A stretch of 22,995 bases of DNA from assembly GCA_033725935.1 (NCBI GenBank), contig MU867160.1, positions 1 through 22,995 of the forward strand, in the 5' to 3' direction. The position numbers and the translations under genes are program-made. Below are positions 8,806 through 17,503 of this stretch, piece by piece. The notes under the pieces are model-generated. The model was given only the letters and a program-made list of their open reading frames with translations. It was not told where the DNA came from and did no database searches. The stretch's first letter is position 1; every line of letters starts with the position of its first letter. Source of the stretch: Cladorrhinum sp. PSN259 (Eukaryota; Ascomycota; Sordariomycetes; Sordariales; Podosporaceae).

Positions 8806-9651
8806 ATGCGTACCGCTTTTCTCTTTGCTCTCCCTGCCGTAGCGGCGGCAGCAGCAGCCCTCGACAGTTCTTCCAAAACAGAACAAGCAGCAGCACCAGC
8901 AGCCGCCGTCCTTCCCGCCATCTTCCCCATCATAACAGCCGCCCCGCCAAACCCCCTCGAGAAAAGATGCTCCCACTCAGCCCCCTGCTCTGATTTCTCC
9001 GAACCGTCCGAATGCGAGTCCGCCCTGGACTCAATCTTGGATAAATTACCTCCCCTCACGGCCTCCGCCTCCCTATCCCTGGCCTCTTGGACGTCTGCCC
9101 ACCTCTACGAATTAGAACCCCAACGACCGATAGCCGACGTATCAGACATCGCGAAAGGGTGTGCCGGTTTTGATGGGTACGGATGGAACCCTGCCGTTTC
9201 CCCCACGGGTAGAGACACGACGCTCTCGGCTCAGTGGACCGAGTGGAGGAGTTCGCTGAGGGCGTTCAAGACTGATAATGCCGACGAGGCGAGGAGGTGG
9301 GCGACAAAGTGCGGACCCGGGGAAGTCAGTGGGTTGTTTGAGCAGGTAGCTGCTACGGATCCGGCGGGGTGCGAGAGGGTTTATAGTGAGCGGTTTTCGC
9401 TTGCTGGGAAGGTGGGGAGTCCCACTACTGCTGGGGTTACTGTCAGTACGAGTGAGGAGGCGTCGAAGGTCAGTTCAACTTTGAGCACGGGAGGAGTGAC
9501 GGTTGGTACTGGGGGTAAGAGTACCTCGGCGACGGTTGGGGTGAGCAGTTCGTTGAGTGCTGGTGGTGGTGCTGCTGGCCCGAGAGAGACCGGGCGGGCG
9601 GTTGCTGTCTTGGCTTTTGTTGGGGCTGTTGGTGTGGCTATGGGGTTGTAA
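8806..9651 (+). CDS. Secreted, GPI-anchor-like protein, 281 aa (infection-structure-specific-protein type)
   Basis: Single exon. The true ATG is at 8806; the open frame begins at a TTG two codons earlier. The N-terminus MRTAFLFALPAVAAAAAA is a clear signal peptide. An Ala/Pro-rich segment ends in LEKR (residues 51-54), a KEX2-type dibasic site, directly before C55. The presumed mature part has six Cys (55, 61 and 70, then those in GCAGF, KCGPG and GCERV). It is followed by a long Ser/Thr/Gly-rich stalk and AAGPRETGRAVAVLAFVGAV, ending VGVAMGL, a hydrophobic C-terminus expected to be replaced by a GPI anchor. The AGPRETG tail and overall plan resemble fungal proteins annotated as infection structure specific protein (DUF7735-like). 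That name is from memory of the family and says little about function. A paralogue with the same plan lies at 13062-13847. Confidence 0.75.
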   Translation: MRTAFLFALPAVAAAAAALDSSSKTEQAAAPAAAVLPAIFPIITAAPPNPLEKRCSHSAPCSDFSEPSECESALDSILDKLPPLTASASLSLASWTSAHLYELEPQRPIADVSDIAKGCAGFDGYGWNPAVSPTGRDTTLSAQWTEWRSSLRAFKTDNADEARRWATKCGPGEVSGLFEQVAATDPAGCERVYSERFSLAGKVGSPTTAGVTVSTSEEASKVSSTLSTGGVTVGTGGKSTSATVGVSSSLSAGGGAAGPRETGRAVAVLAFVGAVGVAMGL

Positions 9652-10755
9652 AGTCTCGTGTCGTGCAGAAGACCAGTTCAGTGGTGACAAAATGAATATT
9701 GATAGTTGTAATATAGCCACACGGCTTTATAGTGTAAATAATGTATAAAGACCTTCTTATATATCAGTATTTTGCCTGTATGACTCGTTTTGATGTCTAT
9801 ACTATTTATTCTGAGACATGATGAGCCACTATTGGGGCATTAGCTTCTTCCTACAGGTATCCACGGTTGACATCCCGATTTCCACCATGGATGCATGTCC
9901 TATATTAGAGACTGCCTACGCAGGATGCCTAGAAATCTGACTCGGAACCTACAATGAGTGCTGTTCAAGGACGGGACGGCTGAAGGCATACCAGCAAACC
10001 ACTCCAGCTACGGCTGTTTGCACACCCAAAAAGACATAGAACCACGGCGACGGACCAACAGATACGGAACCTGGATACCTGCCACTCGGCGTCCTTATCA
10101 GATGTTTCGAGATTTTATTTGCTGATACTGGGAAAGGGTTAGAGTCGTTCAAGGGATATATAAGCCATCAACTGCAGGATGATGAATTGCGCCTGAAGCA
10201 GCGCTCCCATCAACTCAATTTACCCCATTCAACTCACTTCAATTCAATTCGACTGTAAAATTGCCAAGATCTTGGCCATCGATTAATTCCGGTGGATTTT
10301 GGAGTTTGAAAACGAATTTTTGGGAGCGCTAGCCTAAAGACCAGGGTCGCGGGCGGCTGGTGGGTGCGTGGTTGGTTACATGCAAAAAAAGGACTGGTAT
10401 GTCTCTGCTGTCTCATAAAGTCGGGGTTGTTTACCACTGTGCGCTTTCATGTAGTCACTCTCTGTTCGTACCTTACACATCTAGTCGTCTATATATGGGC
10501 ATCGCCTTGGATACGAGATACCGTTATGCCTTCGCTACCGTCTTTCTCTTCACTCGCAATCTGGCAGGTAGTACCTACAATGGCCAGTCATTGCAGAAAA
10601 AGAGCGATGGTACATGTATGTTGGCCTGCATAAATAGGTAACCTTTTTTGGAGTTAATAGTCGTTGTAGTTCCATTTTTGCTCCCAGATCAAAGAAACAA
10701 AGCTTGGATAAGTATAGGCGTTCACCCGCAGTTAATTTAGTTTGTTGGTTAGAAA
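9652..10755. other. Intergenic region with a plus-strand TATA element, no clear gene
   Basis: No frame here is convincing. A minus-strand frame at 9949-10152 encodes a possible membrane segment but has no ATG. GGATATATAAGCC (about 10154-10166) is a good plus-strand TATA box. It is followed by a leader-like CAACTCAA/TTCAACTCACTTCAATTC stretch at 10209-10250. I cannot identify what it drives. The next plus-strand gene-like unit is the truncated synthetase. Confidence 0.45.
10154..10166 (+). promoter_or_regulatory. TATA box-like element
   Basis: GGATATATAAGCC is a good match to a TATA box, with a CAAC/TCAA-rich leader-like stretch downstream. The nearest downstream reading of any substance is the synthetase fragment about 590 bases away. 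Confidence 0.4.
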
Positions 10756-12080
10756 ATGACCCTCATCCGAGACTCAGAAGGCCGCAAGATGAGCAAGTCC
10801 CTCGGGAACGTCATCGACCCCTTGGATATCATCCGCAGCATTGATCTCGAGTCTTTGCATGCGAAGCTGCTTGTTGGTAATCTCCAAGAGGACGAGATTG
10901 CCCGGGCTACAAAGTATCAGAAAGCAGAATTCCCCAACGGTATTCCCGAGTGTGGTGCCGACGCGCTACGGTTCGCGCTTATATCGTATGCAACAGGTGG
11001 TGGGGACATCAACTTTGACATCAAGGTCATGCATGGATACCGTCGCTTCTGCAACAAGGTCGGGCAGGCAATCAAGTACGTCCTTGGCAAGTTACCAGAA
11101 CAGTTTGTTCCAGCTGCTCAGTTCGACGTCGCAAAGCTGTCGGTTCCTGAGCGGTGGATCCTGCACCGCATGAACTCTGCTGTCAAGGATGTCAACGCTG
11201 CTCTCGAGGCACGGGAGTTCTCTCGAAGCACAAGAGTCATATACCAGTTCTTTTATGATGAGCTGGGTGACGTTTTTATCGAGAACAGCAAGTCTATCCT
11301 CTCTGGTGGTGCACCAGCCGAACAAAACAGCATCCAGCAGACTCTTTACCGGACACTAGAGACTTCCCTGCGCCTGATGCACCCCTTTATGCCTTTTATT
11401 ACCGAGGAACTGTGGCAGCGGCTCCCATGCTATGCAGGAGACACTACGCCAACCATCATGCTGGCACAGTACCCCGAGTATGACTCGAGCTTTGATTTCC
11501 ACGATGATGCGCTGGATTATGAGCTCGGACTAAGGTATGTGATATGACCCAACTATTCCTTACAATCCGGCCCTCCTAATCGATGACTGACGTCTAATTT
11601 AGCTGCGCGCGAGGTATCCGATCATTAGCAGCAGTATACGGCATCCGCGCCGACGGACGCGCCTATGTGAAGGCCAGCACTGCCGATAGCGAGGCCAACG
11701 CCAACGCCCAGCTGCCCACCATCAAGGCACTCTGCGGGAGGGGCATCACGGAGGTCCAAATACTCGGCCAGGATGTCGCCAGGAATGCGCTCCCCAAGGG
11801 CTGCGCCGTCTTCGTTATCTCCTCCGACATCGCCGTCTTGCTGGAGGTCGGCGCAAAGCTTACCGATGTTGATACCGAGATTGTCAAACTCGGCGCTAAG
11901 CTACAGAAGATCCAAGCCGCCGCTGAAACGTTGCGCCAGCTCCTGTCGCGTGAAGGTTTCGAGGAAAACGCCAGCGACGTTGTCATCAGCGCGGAGAAGA
12001 AGAAGCTCTAGGATGCCGAGGCTGCGACAGAGAATTACCAGCGGACCATTGAGGCGGAGTTTCAGAAGCTCAAGATTTGA
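10756..12080 (+). pseudogene. 5'-truncated valyl-tRNA synthetase copy with premature TAG
   Basis: The reading starts at ATG 10756 (MTLIRDSEGRKMSKSLGNVI) with an intact KMSKS loop. It continues through ECGADALRFALISYATGGGD and the anticodon-binding domain (ERWILHRMNSAVKDVNAALE, then LRLMHPFMPFITEELWQRLP). An intron at 11535-11602 (GTATGT to TTTAG) still splices in phase into CARGIRSLAAVYGI and the coiled C-terminal arm. An in-frame TAG (12009-12011) interrupts the arm at AEKKKL. Homology continues beyond it for 22 codons (DAEAATENYQRTIEAEFQKL) to a natural-looking TGA at 12078-12080. Everything N-terminal to KMSKS is missing, including the HIGH motif and editing domain, and it is not found upstream. 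Cytosolic/mitochondrial ValRS is about 1050-1100 aa in fungi; this codes for about 375. It cannot charge tRNA alone. The kept intron points to a DNA-level duplication rather than a retrocopy. The open frame is otherwise well preserved, so a recent or transcribed fragment is possible. Confidence 0.88.
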
Positions 12081-12980
12081 GGAGGACATGGTTCAAGTTG
12101 AGAGGAAGTTGAATGAAGTGGCAGGTCACATACCTATTACATACACGATATATGATGTTCGAGTTAGTAGGCATGGCACGGCTGTCGAACGGGCTAGGGT
12201 TTTCATGGTGTGTACATATCTATATTTGCATATCTATATCTGCCCGGTTAAAAGTTGAAAGAGTCTCTCAATTGATCAGCACCTTGCAACAAGATTCAAA
12301 ATATAGCAGGCGGGTGGTTCGTTTTTTTCTAAGCTTTTGCTATTGAAATCCTGATCACGATATCTTTGAAGCTTGGGAGCTAAATCTGGTGTTGGGTGAG
12401 GCGATCTGATCTCTGTACACACACTAAATCCACTGATTCACTGTTCTGGCAGAAGTAATTATGGGACAAAGGGTTTCTGCCGCCCCCAAAAAAAATCGGG
12501 TGATAATTTTTGTGGTTACATCAACTGCACTTCCTAACCCGCCATTCTACAAGTGTAATATGTATGATCCGACAGCCAAAAAGAGTGCTTTGTTCCTTCA
12601 TTCATCACCGAATCTGTAGGATTCATGCCTGTTCAAGCGCGATGCGAAGGAAATTGCCGCCCCACAAACCTAGGGCACCCAACCAATCACAACCACTGAA
12701 AATGCGTCATGAATTTTTTGCTTTTTTAAAATTCGATCCCCATCCGGGTGGAGGTTACATAGCGGGAACCGTTGGTCGGTTAAACCCCCTTACTATAGTA
12801 TGTGTAATCTCCTTGTCTCCCCGGGACCGAGCTTCAAAAACACACAGGGGTAGTAAAATACCTACAGTACATCATCCCGTTGATTCCCCCCAAAGAAATA
12901 AAAAGGAACCCAAGAAAAATAAGCCACAAAAAAAAAAAAAAAGGCTTGATTCAAAAGCTTGATTTCGTTTCTTCATACCC
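12081..12980. other. Intergenic region, no gene seen
   Basis: AT-rich sequence with A-runs, for example a run of about 16 A near 12928-12943. No frame has coding character. The right part should contain the promoter of the second secreted-protein gene. Confidence 0.45.
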
Positions 12981-12983
12981 TTT

Positions 12984-13037
12984 CCACTCGTTTTACAAAC
13001 CCTTACACTCGTTTTACATACCTTCCACTCGTTTTAC
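12984..13037. repeat. Triplicated CACTCGTTTTAC motif in the leader of the second secreted-protein gene
   Basis: The 12-mer CACTCGTTTTAC occurs three times in 54 bases, at 12985-12996, 13006-13017 and 13026-13037. The spacing is about 20-21 bases and the connecting bases are similar (AAACCCTTA, ATACCTTC). The last copy ends 24 bases before the ATG, so the array is probably in the 5' UTR or core promoter. Confidence 0.85.
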
Positions 13038-13061
13038 AACAAACATCACCCTTTGCCCAAG

Positions 13062-13847
13062 ATGCACACCCACTCCACCATCCTCGCCTTCGCAGGCGCC
13101 TCTCTGGTATCCCTCGCCAGCGCAAACATCATCCCTCCGCGCGTAACCCCCGGCCCCGGCGTCGTAGCAATCCGCGGCGCCGGCGAAGCCGTCTACCCAC
13201 GAACCCCCACGGGATCCCTCTACACGGAATGCTCCAAAGCGGCCGAAAGCCTCGGAGACGGATACCCTTTCCTCCCCGAGGTCGTCCAGACCTTCTTCGT
13301 AACCGCCACGCAGTTCAGGCCCACGACCACGCGCTCAGACACGAGCGACTACGGCGTCCAACCCACAGACATCTCGAGCGTCTGCCACCTGTCAATGAGC
13401 GCGCTCGAATCCATCACCTCGGCCCCCGGGCCGGTCGCCACCGCCCTGGCGAGCTACAAGAGCATACTAAAAAGCTGGCAGTCCAGCGTCGCTCCGGCGG
13501 CTTCGAGCCTGGCCGCCAAGTGCATCGAAGTCACGCCCGACGACGCGGGCTACATGCTTTATTACGTGGCTCAAGACGAGAGGGAGTGCGCGGCGGCCGT
13601 GAGCTTGATGCTGGGGTTTACTGACAAGTACGCGCTCGCTCCTGCGACGACGACGAGTACTACTGCCTCGGCTCCCAAGGGAACGGGAGCGGGAGCCACC
13701 GGTGGACAGCAGCAGCAAGGACAGAGTGGTGCGCCGACTTCTACTTCTACGTCGACTGGCGCGGCTGCTGGTGCTCGGGAGACGGGTTACATTGCTGTGG
13801 CGGCTGTTGCTGCCGTTGGCGCTGTCGTTGGTGCCGTTGGGCTGTAG
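13062..13847 (+). CDS. Secreted, GPI-anchor-like protein, 261 aa, paralogue of the protein at 8806
   Basis: Single exon. The ATG is at 13062 (the frame opens three codons earlier at TTG). MHTHSTILAFAGASLVSLASA is a signal peptide. The mature region has four Cys, in ECSKAAE, SSVCHLS, AAKCIEV and ERECAAA. It has the helical plan and LKSWQSSVAPAASSLAAKC element typical of fungal infection-structure-specific-protein / DUF7735-like proteins. A Thr/Ser/Gly/Gln-rich linker follows, then AAGARETGYIAVAAVAAVGA to a C-terminal VGL. That matches the tail of the protein at 8806 (A-G-x-RETG-xx-AVA) and predicts GPI attachment. It lacks the KEX2-type LEKR site of the other copy. The codon third positions are very C/G-rich, which also opens long shadow frames. 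Function is unknown; a cell-surface or wall location is inferred. Confidence 0.75.
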   Translation: MHTHSTILAFAGASLVSLASANIIPPRVTPGPGVVAIRGAGEAVYPRTPTGSLYTECSKAAESLGDGYPFLPEVVQTFFVTATQFRPTTTRSDTSDYGVQPTDISSVCHLSMSALESITSAPGPVATALASYKSILKSWQSSVAPAASSLAAKCIEVTPDDAGYMLYYVAQDERECAAAVSLMLGFTDKYALAPATTTSTTASAPKGTGAGATGGQQQQGQSGAPTSTSTSTGAAAGARETGYIAVAAVAAVGAVVGAVGL

Positions 13848-14015
13848 AGAGAAGCCAAGGCTAAAGGAGGAGGATATAATACAGGAAAAAGTAATAATGG
13901 AAGGAAAAGAAATTTAATAGAATACCTAGGTAATCAAAGCCTGATAATAAAGTGGTATAGAAATTGAAAATGACTTTCGGACCTACAGTAGATATATACA
14001 TCCCAATGCCCCAAA

Positions 14016-15395
14016 TCACTTGTTGTAATGTTGAGTAAAATCGTACCTGACCTCCATAAACCCTAGCAGCAGTTCTTTCAAGAAATCCTTGTCCGACTCT
14101 CCCTTCCTTAGCAGCTGCATAAACTCGTCTCGCTCAAACCTTGTCGTTGGCTCTTTATCCGAGACGCGCCGGAAGTTCTCCTGCGAGATGGGGTCGATGA
14201 TGGTCTGGTATTTCTCGATGCGCTTCTCGGAGTAGAGCTCGAGGATGGAGTCGTCTGCCTTGCCGTCCCAAATTCCTACCAAGCAATCGTACAGCCCACC
14301 AACGTCGACAAAACCTCCTGTGATGCCGAGTCCGCCCCACGGGTTGCAGAGATGTGCTGCGTCCGCGGCGAGGAGAATGCGGCCGACCCGGAACTTGGGC
14401 GCGCACCGTTGGTGCATCTTGTATGGCGAGATGCTGACGATTTTGTAGTCTGAAGGCTCGGGGTTGCCTGGGAGGATCTTTTTGAAGATGTCCGGTTGTC
14501 TCGCGACGTACTCTTCGCGCGTCAAGCCGGGTTTCTCGCCGTAGGTGATGCGGTAGAGGTTATCCTGGGTCATTCTTGCTGCCATCTGCGGCTCCTTTGT
14601 CAGCACTGGTTGAGTTTTAAAAAGGAAATTGCGAAAAGGGAAAGAAAAAAAAGACCTACAAAGAAGTGTTCCGGGTGGATAATAAAGTTGGCATCGTGCC
14701 ATCCAAACTTACCCTCAAAGTCGTAATAAGTCTGTGTATATCACCCTGTTTTAGCCAACCCAACGCAACCCAACTTCCCCCTTTTGTCCGTCGGGAAAAC
14801 TTACATTCGTAGCAATAATCTGCGCATCCCAAGTGAAACCCGGAAACTCCTCCCCAAACAGACTCCTCCTGACCATACTGTTCGCGCCGTCGCATCCAAC
14901 AACGTAATCCGCCTCCTGCCTCCCCTTCCCTTCAATCTCGACCCACGCTTTATCCCCATCCTGTCCCGTCCCCGTCACTTTAGACTCCCACTCTATCGTC
15001 GCGCCGAGCGCCAAGGCCTCCTCGAGCATCAACTGATCCAAATCCTGCAAGAGGTAGCAGTGCGTGCGCAGGTCCTGGCCGTCAACATCCTTCAGCACGT
15101 TCGCGTCGAACCCGGCAACGTAAGAATGGTCGACCGAATTGCGCCAGCACATGGTGTCGAGCACCAAGCCGCGCTCGCGTATCTTGCCGATTATTCCGGC
15201 GCGGATGAACTCGGGGATGGCGGGGGACCCATAGTGCGCCGCGCGCGGTTGCTGGTCGAGCTGGTGGGAGGCTTCGACGATGTGGACGGGGATCGAGTGC
15301 TTGGAGAGGAGGAGGGCGAGGAGGAGACCCGAAGGGCCGGCGCCCACGATGAGGACTTTTTTGAATGGGCGGTTTCGGGCGGCTGTGTCTGCCAT
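14016..15395 (-). CDS. FAD-dependent aromatic-hydroxylase-like monooxygenase, 410 aa
   Basis: Three exons on the minus strand: 15395-14805, 14731-14660 and 14585-14016. Introns are 14804-14732 (GTAAGT to CACAG) and 14659-14586 (GTAGGT to CGCAG, CTGAC branch). Both are phase 0 and the total is 1233 nt. The start MADTAARNRP is the ATG three codons into an open frame. FAD_binding_3 (PF01494) motifs appear in order: the Rossmann VGAGPSGLLLALLL (residues 17-30) with Glu41 to bind ribose, Arg51, the DG motif VVGCDGANSMVRR (165-177), and LLAADAAHLCNPWGGLGITG (292-311), the FAD-pyrophosphate GD motif with Ala in place of the usual Gly. Members use NAD(P)H and O2 to hydroxylate phenolic or related small molecules; the substrate cannot be told. 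It converges on the secreted-protein gene at 13847, and no biosynthetic partners are adjacent. At 410 aa it appears complete. Confidence 0.88.
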
Positions 15396-15881
15396 TTTGA
15401 ACACAAGTTTTTGGATAATATTAAAGGTCGAAAGTGTTAGGTGCTCAAGAAATAATAAAGTGAGGGGATATACCCCATCTTAATATGTATGCTTGCATCC
15501 ACCCACCCTGCTGGTTCTGCTGCATGTCAGGTGGGATGTGCTCGGGTAGTATGCATGCGATGGGACCATGGAGCCGACCATGTCCTCACGACCGGGTTGT
15601 TCATTTATTGCCGTTGCCCACGGGTGTGGTGTTGAAGTGTGTTATTGGAGAAGTCTGGATGGCCAAGGTGCGAGCTTGTTGTTCAAGTGCGGGGAAAGCC
15701 AAGAGGGGGGGAATTTGGGGTTGGTCAATGGCTCCAGTGGGTGCTTGGGAATCACTGTGGAAATCCAGGTTTGCGGGAACTTCGGCAGATGGACTCCGGG
15801 GGGGATGGTGGAGAGGTTGAGGGGATCTCAAGATGGTCCTGCCGGTGAAAGAATTCATTTTCTGTGTACATGTACCTAATC
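15396..15881. other. Intergenic region, no gene seen
   Basis: This separates the monooxygenase start from the F-box gene stop. Overlapping open frames on both strands lack coding bias. It should hold the monooxygenase promoter. A 10-bp palindrome GTACATGTAC lies near 15864-15873. Confidence 0.45.
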
Positions 15882-16859
15882 TCACTCTACCAAGTCAAAC
15901 TCAATACCATGCTCCTCCATCGATTTCCTCAGGGGCTCTATCATCTCGTCACGACCCCAAATGTCAACCCAGGATGAAATATTATAGTCCTGGTTCTGCA
16001 TTGCTATGTTGAACCAAAAATACTCTAGATTCTTTGCATGGTCCAGAATACGATCCCGTGCCTGGATCGCATCGAACTGATATTGCGTCTCCCCGAATGT
16101 CAGGTGGGTCGGGGCTCCGCACTCATATTCGAACATCTGCAGATTTGGACATGCAATGAAAAGTCTCGCCAGATCATCAGCCGGTAAAAGGCTCACCAAC
16201 AGAACAACATGAGTCAGGTTTGGCAGCGTCAACTCTTCCAAGCCAGAGCAGCTCTCGATATTGTCAACAATGATCCTCTCGATGTTTGGCGCGGCATCAA
16301 GGAGAGGCAGGAGAGCCCCAAAGTTCCAGTCAGAGTCCATGTTGGTGATGTTCACTCTCTTCAGGTTCAAAAGCGACCTCGGCGAGTAAAATGGCGAGAT
16401 CAACGCTTGGGTTTCCAACTTCTCAAGGTTTGGACACAAGCTAGCCAACAAGGACATGTAGTCCCACGGGTCGGGGGTGTACCAGTCCGACTTTTGGAGC
16501 AGAGCATCACAATATGCTGCCACCTCGGGCGGCACTGCAGAGGCACGCGACTTGAAGTCCCAAGAATCGACCCTGAAAAAATAGGGTGACATATCTGCCG
16601 GGATGAGAAGTTGCTTCACCTGGCTTGCGAGATCCGGGCGCGCGATGAGGGTGCCCGCAAGGAGATGCCACTTGTTTGGTGAAGGTCGATGGTAGAGGTG
16701 AGGAGTTGCGACCTGTTTGAGTAGCCTCGACGTGAGGCATAGATCGAAGAGTGTGTGGACCAGACGCAAGGACCGGCGAGATCGTTGGTTGCATCGGGGA
16801 CAGAGTGCGCCGATGATGGCCTCGACCATTTCGAGCGGGAGTTCGTTGAAGGTAAGCAT
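15882..16859 (-). CDS. F-box-like protein, 325 aa
   Basis: Single exon on the minus strand. The ATG at 16859 (MLTFNELPLEMVEAIIGALC) is chosen because F-box proteins of this group begin with the LPxE(M/I) helix. An in-frame ATG further upstream would add about 35 residues without family character. The N-terminal F-box-like segment covers about residues 3-50, with SLRLVHTLFDLCLTSRLLKQ followed by VATPHLYH. The rest is a degenerate leucine-rich-repeat-like region (LLASLCPNLEKLETQALI, then LLNLKRVNITNMD, LEELTLPNLTHVVLL and FIACPNLQMFEYECG). Such proteins are expected to be substrate receptors of SCF ubiquitin ligases through Skp1. The substrate is unknown. These genes are very numerous and variable in filamentous fungi. 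Confidence 0.75.
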   Translation of the reverse strand: MLTFNELPLEMVEAIIGALCPRCNQRSRRSLRLVHTLFDLCLTSRLLKQVATPHLYHRPSPNKWHLLAGTLIARPDLASQVKQLLIPADMSPYFFRVDSWDFKSRASAVPPEVAAYCDALLQKSDWYTPDPWDYMSLLASLCPNLEKLETQALISPFYSPRSLLNLKRVNITNMDSDWNFGALLPLLDAAPNIERIIVDNIESCSGLEELTLPNLTHVVLLVSLLPADDLARLFIACPNLQMFEYECGAPTHLTFGETQYQFDAIQARDRILDHAKNLEYFWFNIAMQNQDYNISSWVDIWGRDEMIEPLRKSMEEHGIEFDLVE

Positions 16860-17503
16860 TGTGACCAGTGTTGATGTTGGATGGACGCACAAAAGGGAAA
16901 AACCCGAATCCCTGTTGACGGGAAGCTTATTATTTATATGCATGAGTTCGGCCGCGTTAGGCAACCATCAGGCAACAGCCGTGCCCCGTTATTCATCTCC
17001 ATTGGCTCAATTCTCAATTTGCCAAGGTCCCTTCTCATCCCGGGCCTGATGTTGGGCAAGACGAAATTAAGCCAGCTGTTCTTGACTTCAAAGAGTTGGC
17101 TCGTCGCCGTAAACAAAGCACCCCTCAATTTCCACTCTGGCGCTGCACAACTCGCGACTTTCAGCACCTCACAAAGCTAAATCATGGTATCCCTAGGGGC
17201 ACGTTCGATTTTGTGAGATTGTGATTTTGGAGGTGGATTTTCCTCACTGTGTTCTGGTTTGCCGGGTGATTTTCGTCTCTTCGTCATGAAGATTAATCAA
17301 GACAATAAACCAGCATATGGATTATCTCGTGGCCATACCAATGCCCGATGGCTCTGTTCTTGCGATCAAGCACATGTACCCGGAGGTGTCAGATGGAGAC
17401 TGGTAAATGTAGTTGAGGTTGTTTTATTTTGTCTAGGTAATTCAAGAGAGCAATACCTATCTATGTTCCACGCAATCGTTTCTTTTTCCCGAGAAAATAC
17501 ATT
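16860..17503. other. Intergenic region, no gene seen
   Basis: This is the upstream region of the F-box gene and the 3' flank of the HET-domain gene. It should contain the F-box promoter. No coding frame, RNA gene or repeat was recognised. Confidence 0.45.

Noticed and set aside
9949..10152. Minus-strand 67-codon frame with a hydrophobic segment
   Set aside because: It has no ATG (opens at TTG), mixed codon use, and overlaps a plus-strand TATA region on its upstream side. Not enough support for a gene.
10360..10641. 93-codon plus-strand frame between the TATA element and the synthetase fragment
   Set aside because: It opens at a non-ATG codon, shows no synthetase homology, and the Cys/Tyr-rich product looks random.
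12984..13037. Possible CRISPR-like array
   Set aside because: It has only three 12-mers with similar 8-9-nt spacers in a eukaryotic gene leader. It is a promoter or UTR repeat.
12959..13624. 221-codon plus-strand frame, Arg/Pro/His-rich
   Set aside because: It is a shadow of the secreted-protein gene at 13062-13847. Its Arg/Pro richness is what a GC3-rich gene gives in another frame.
14784..15440. 218-codon plus-strand frame
   Set aside because: It is antisense to exon 1 of the FAD monooxygenase, which has clear Rossmann and DG motifs.
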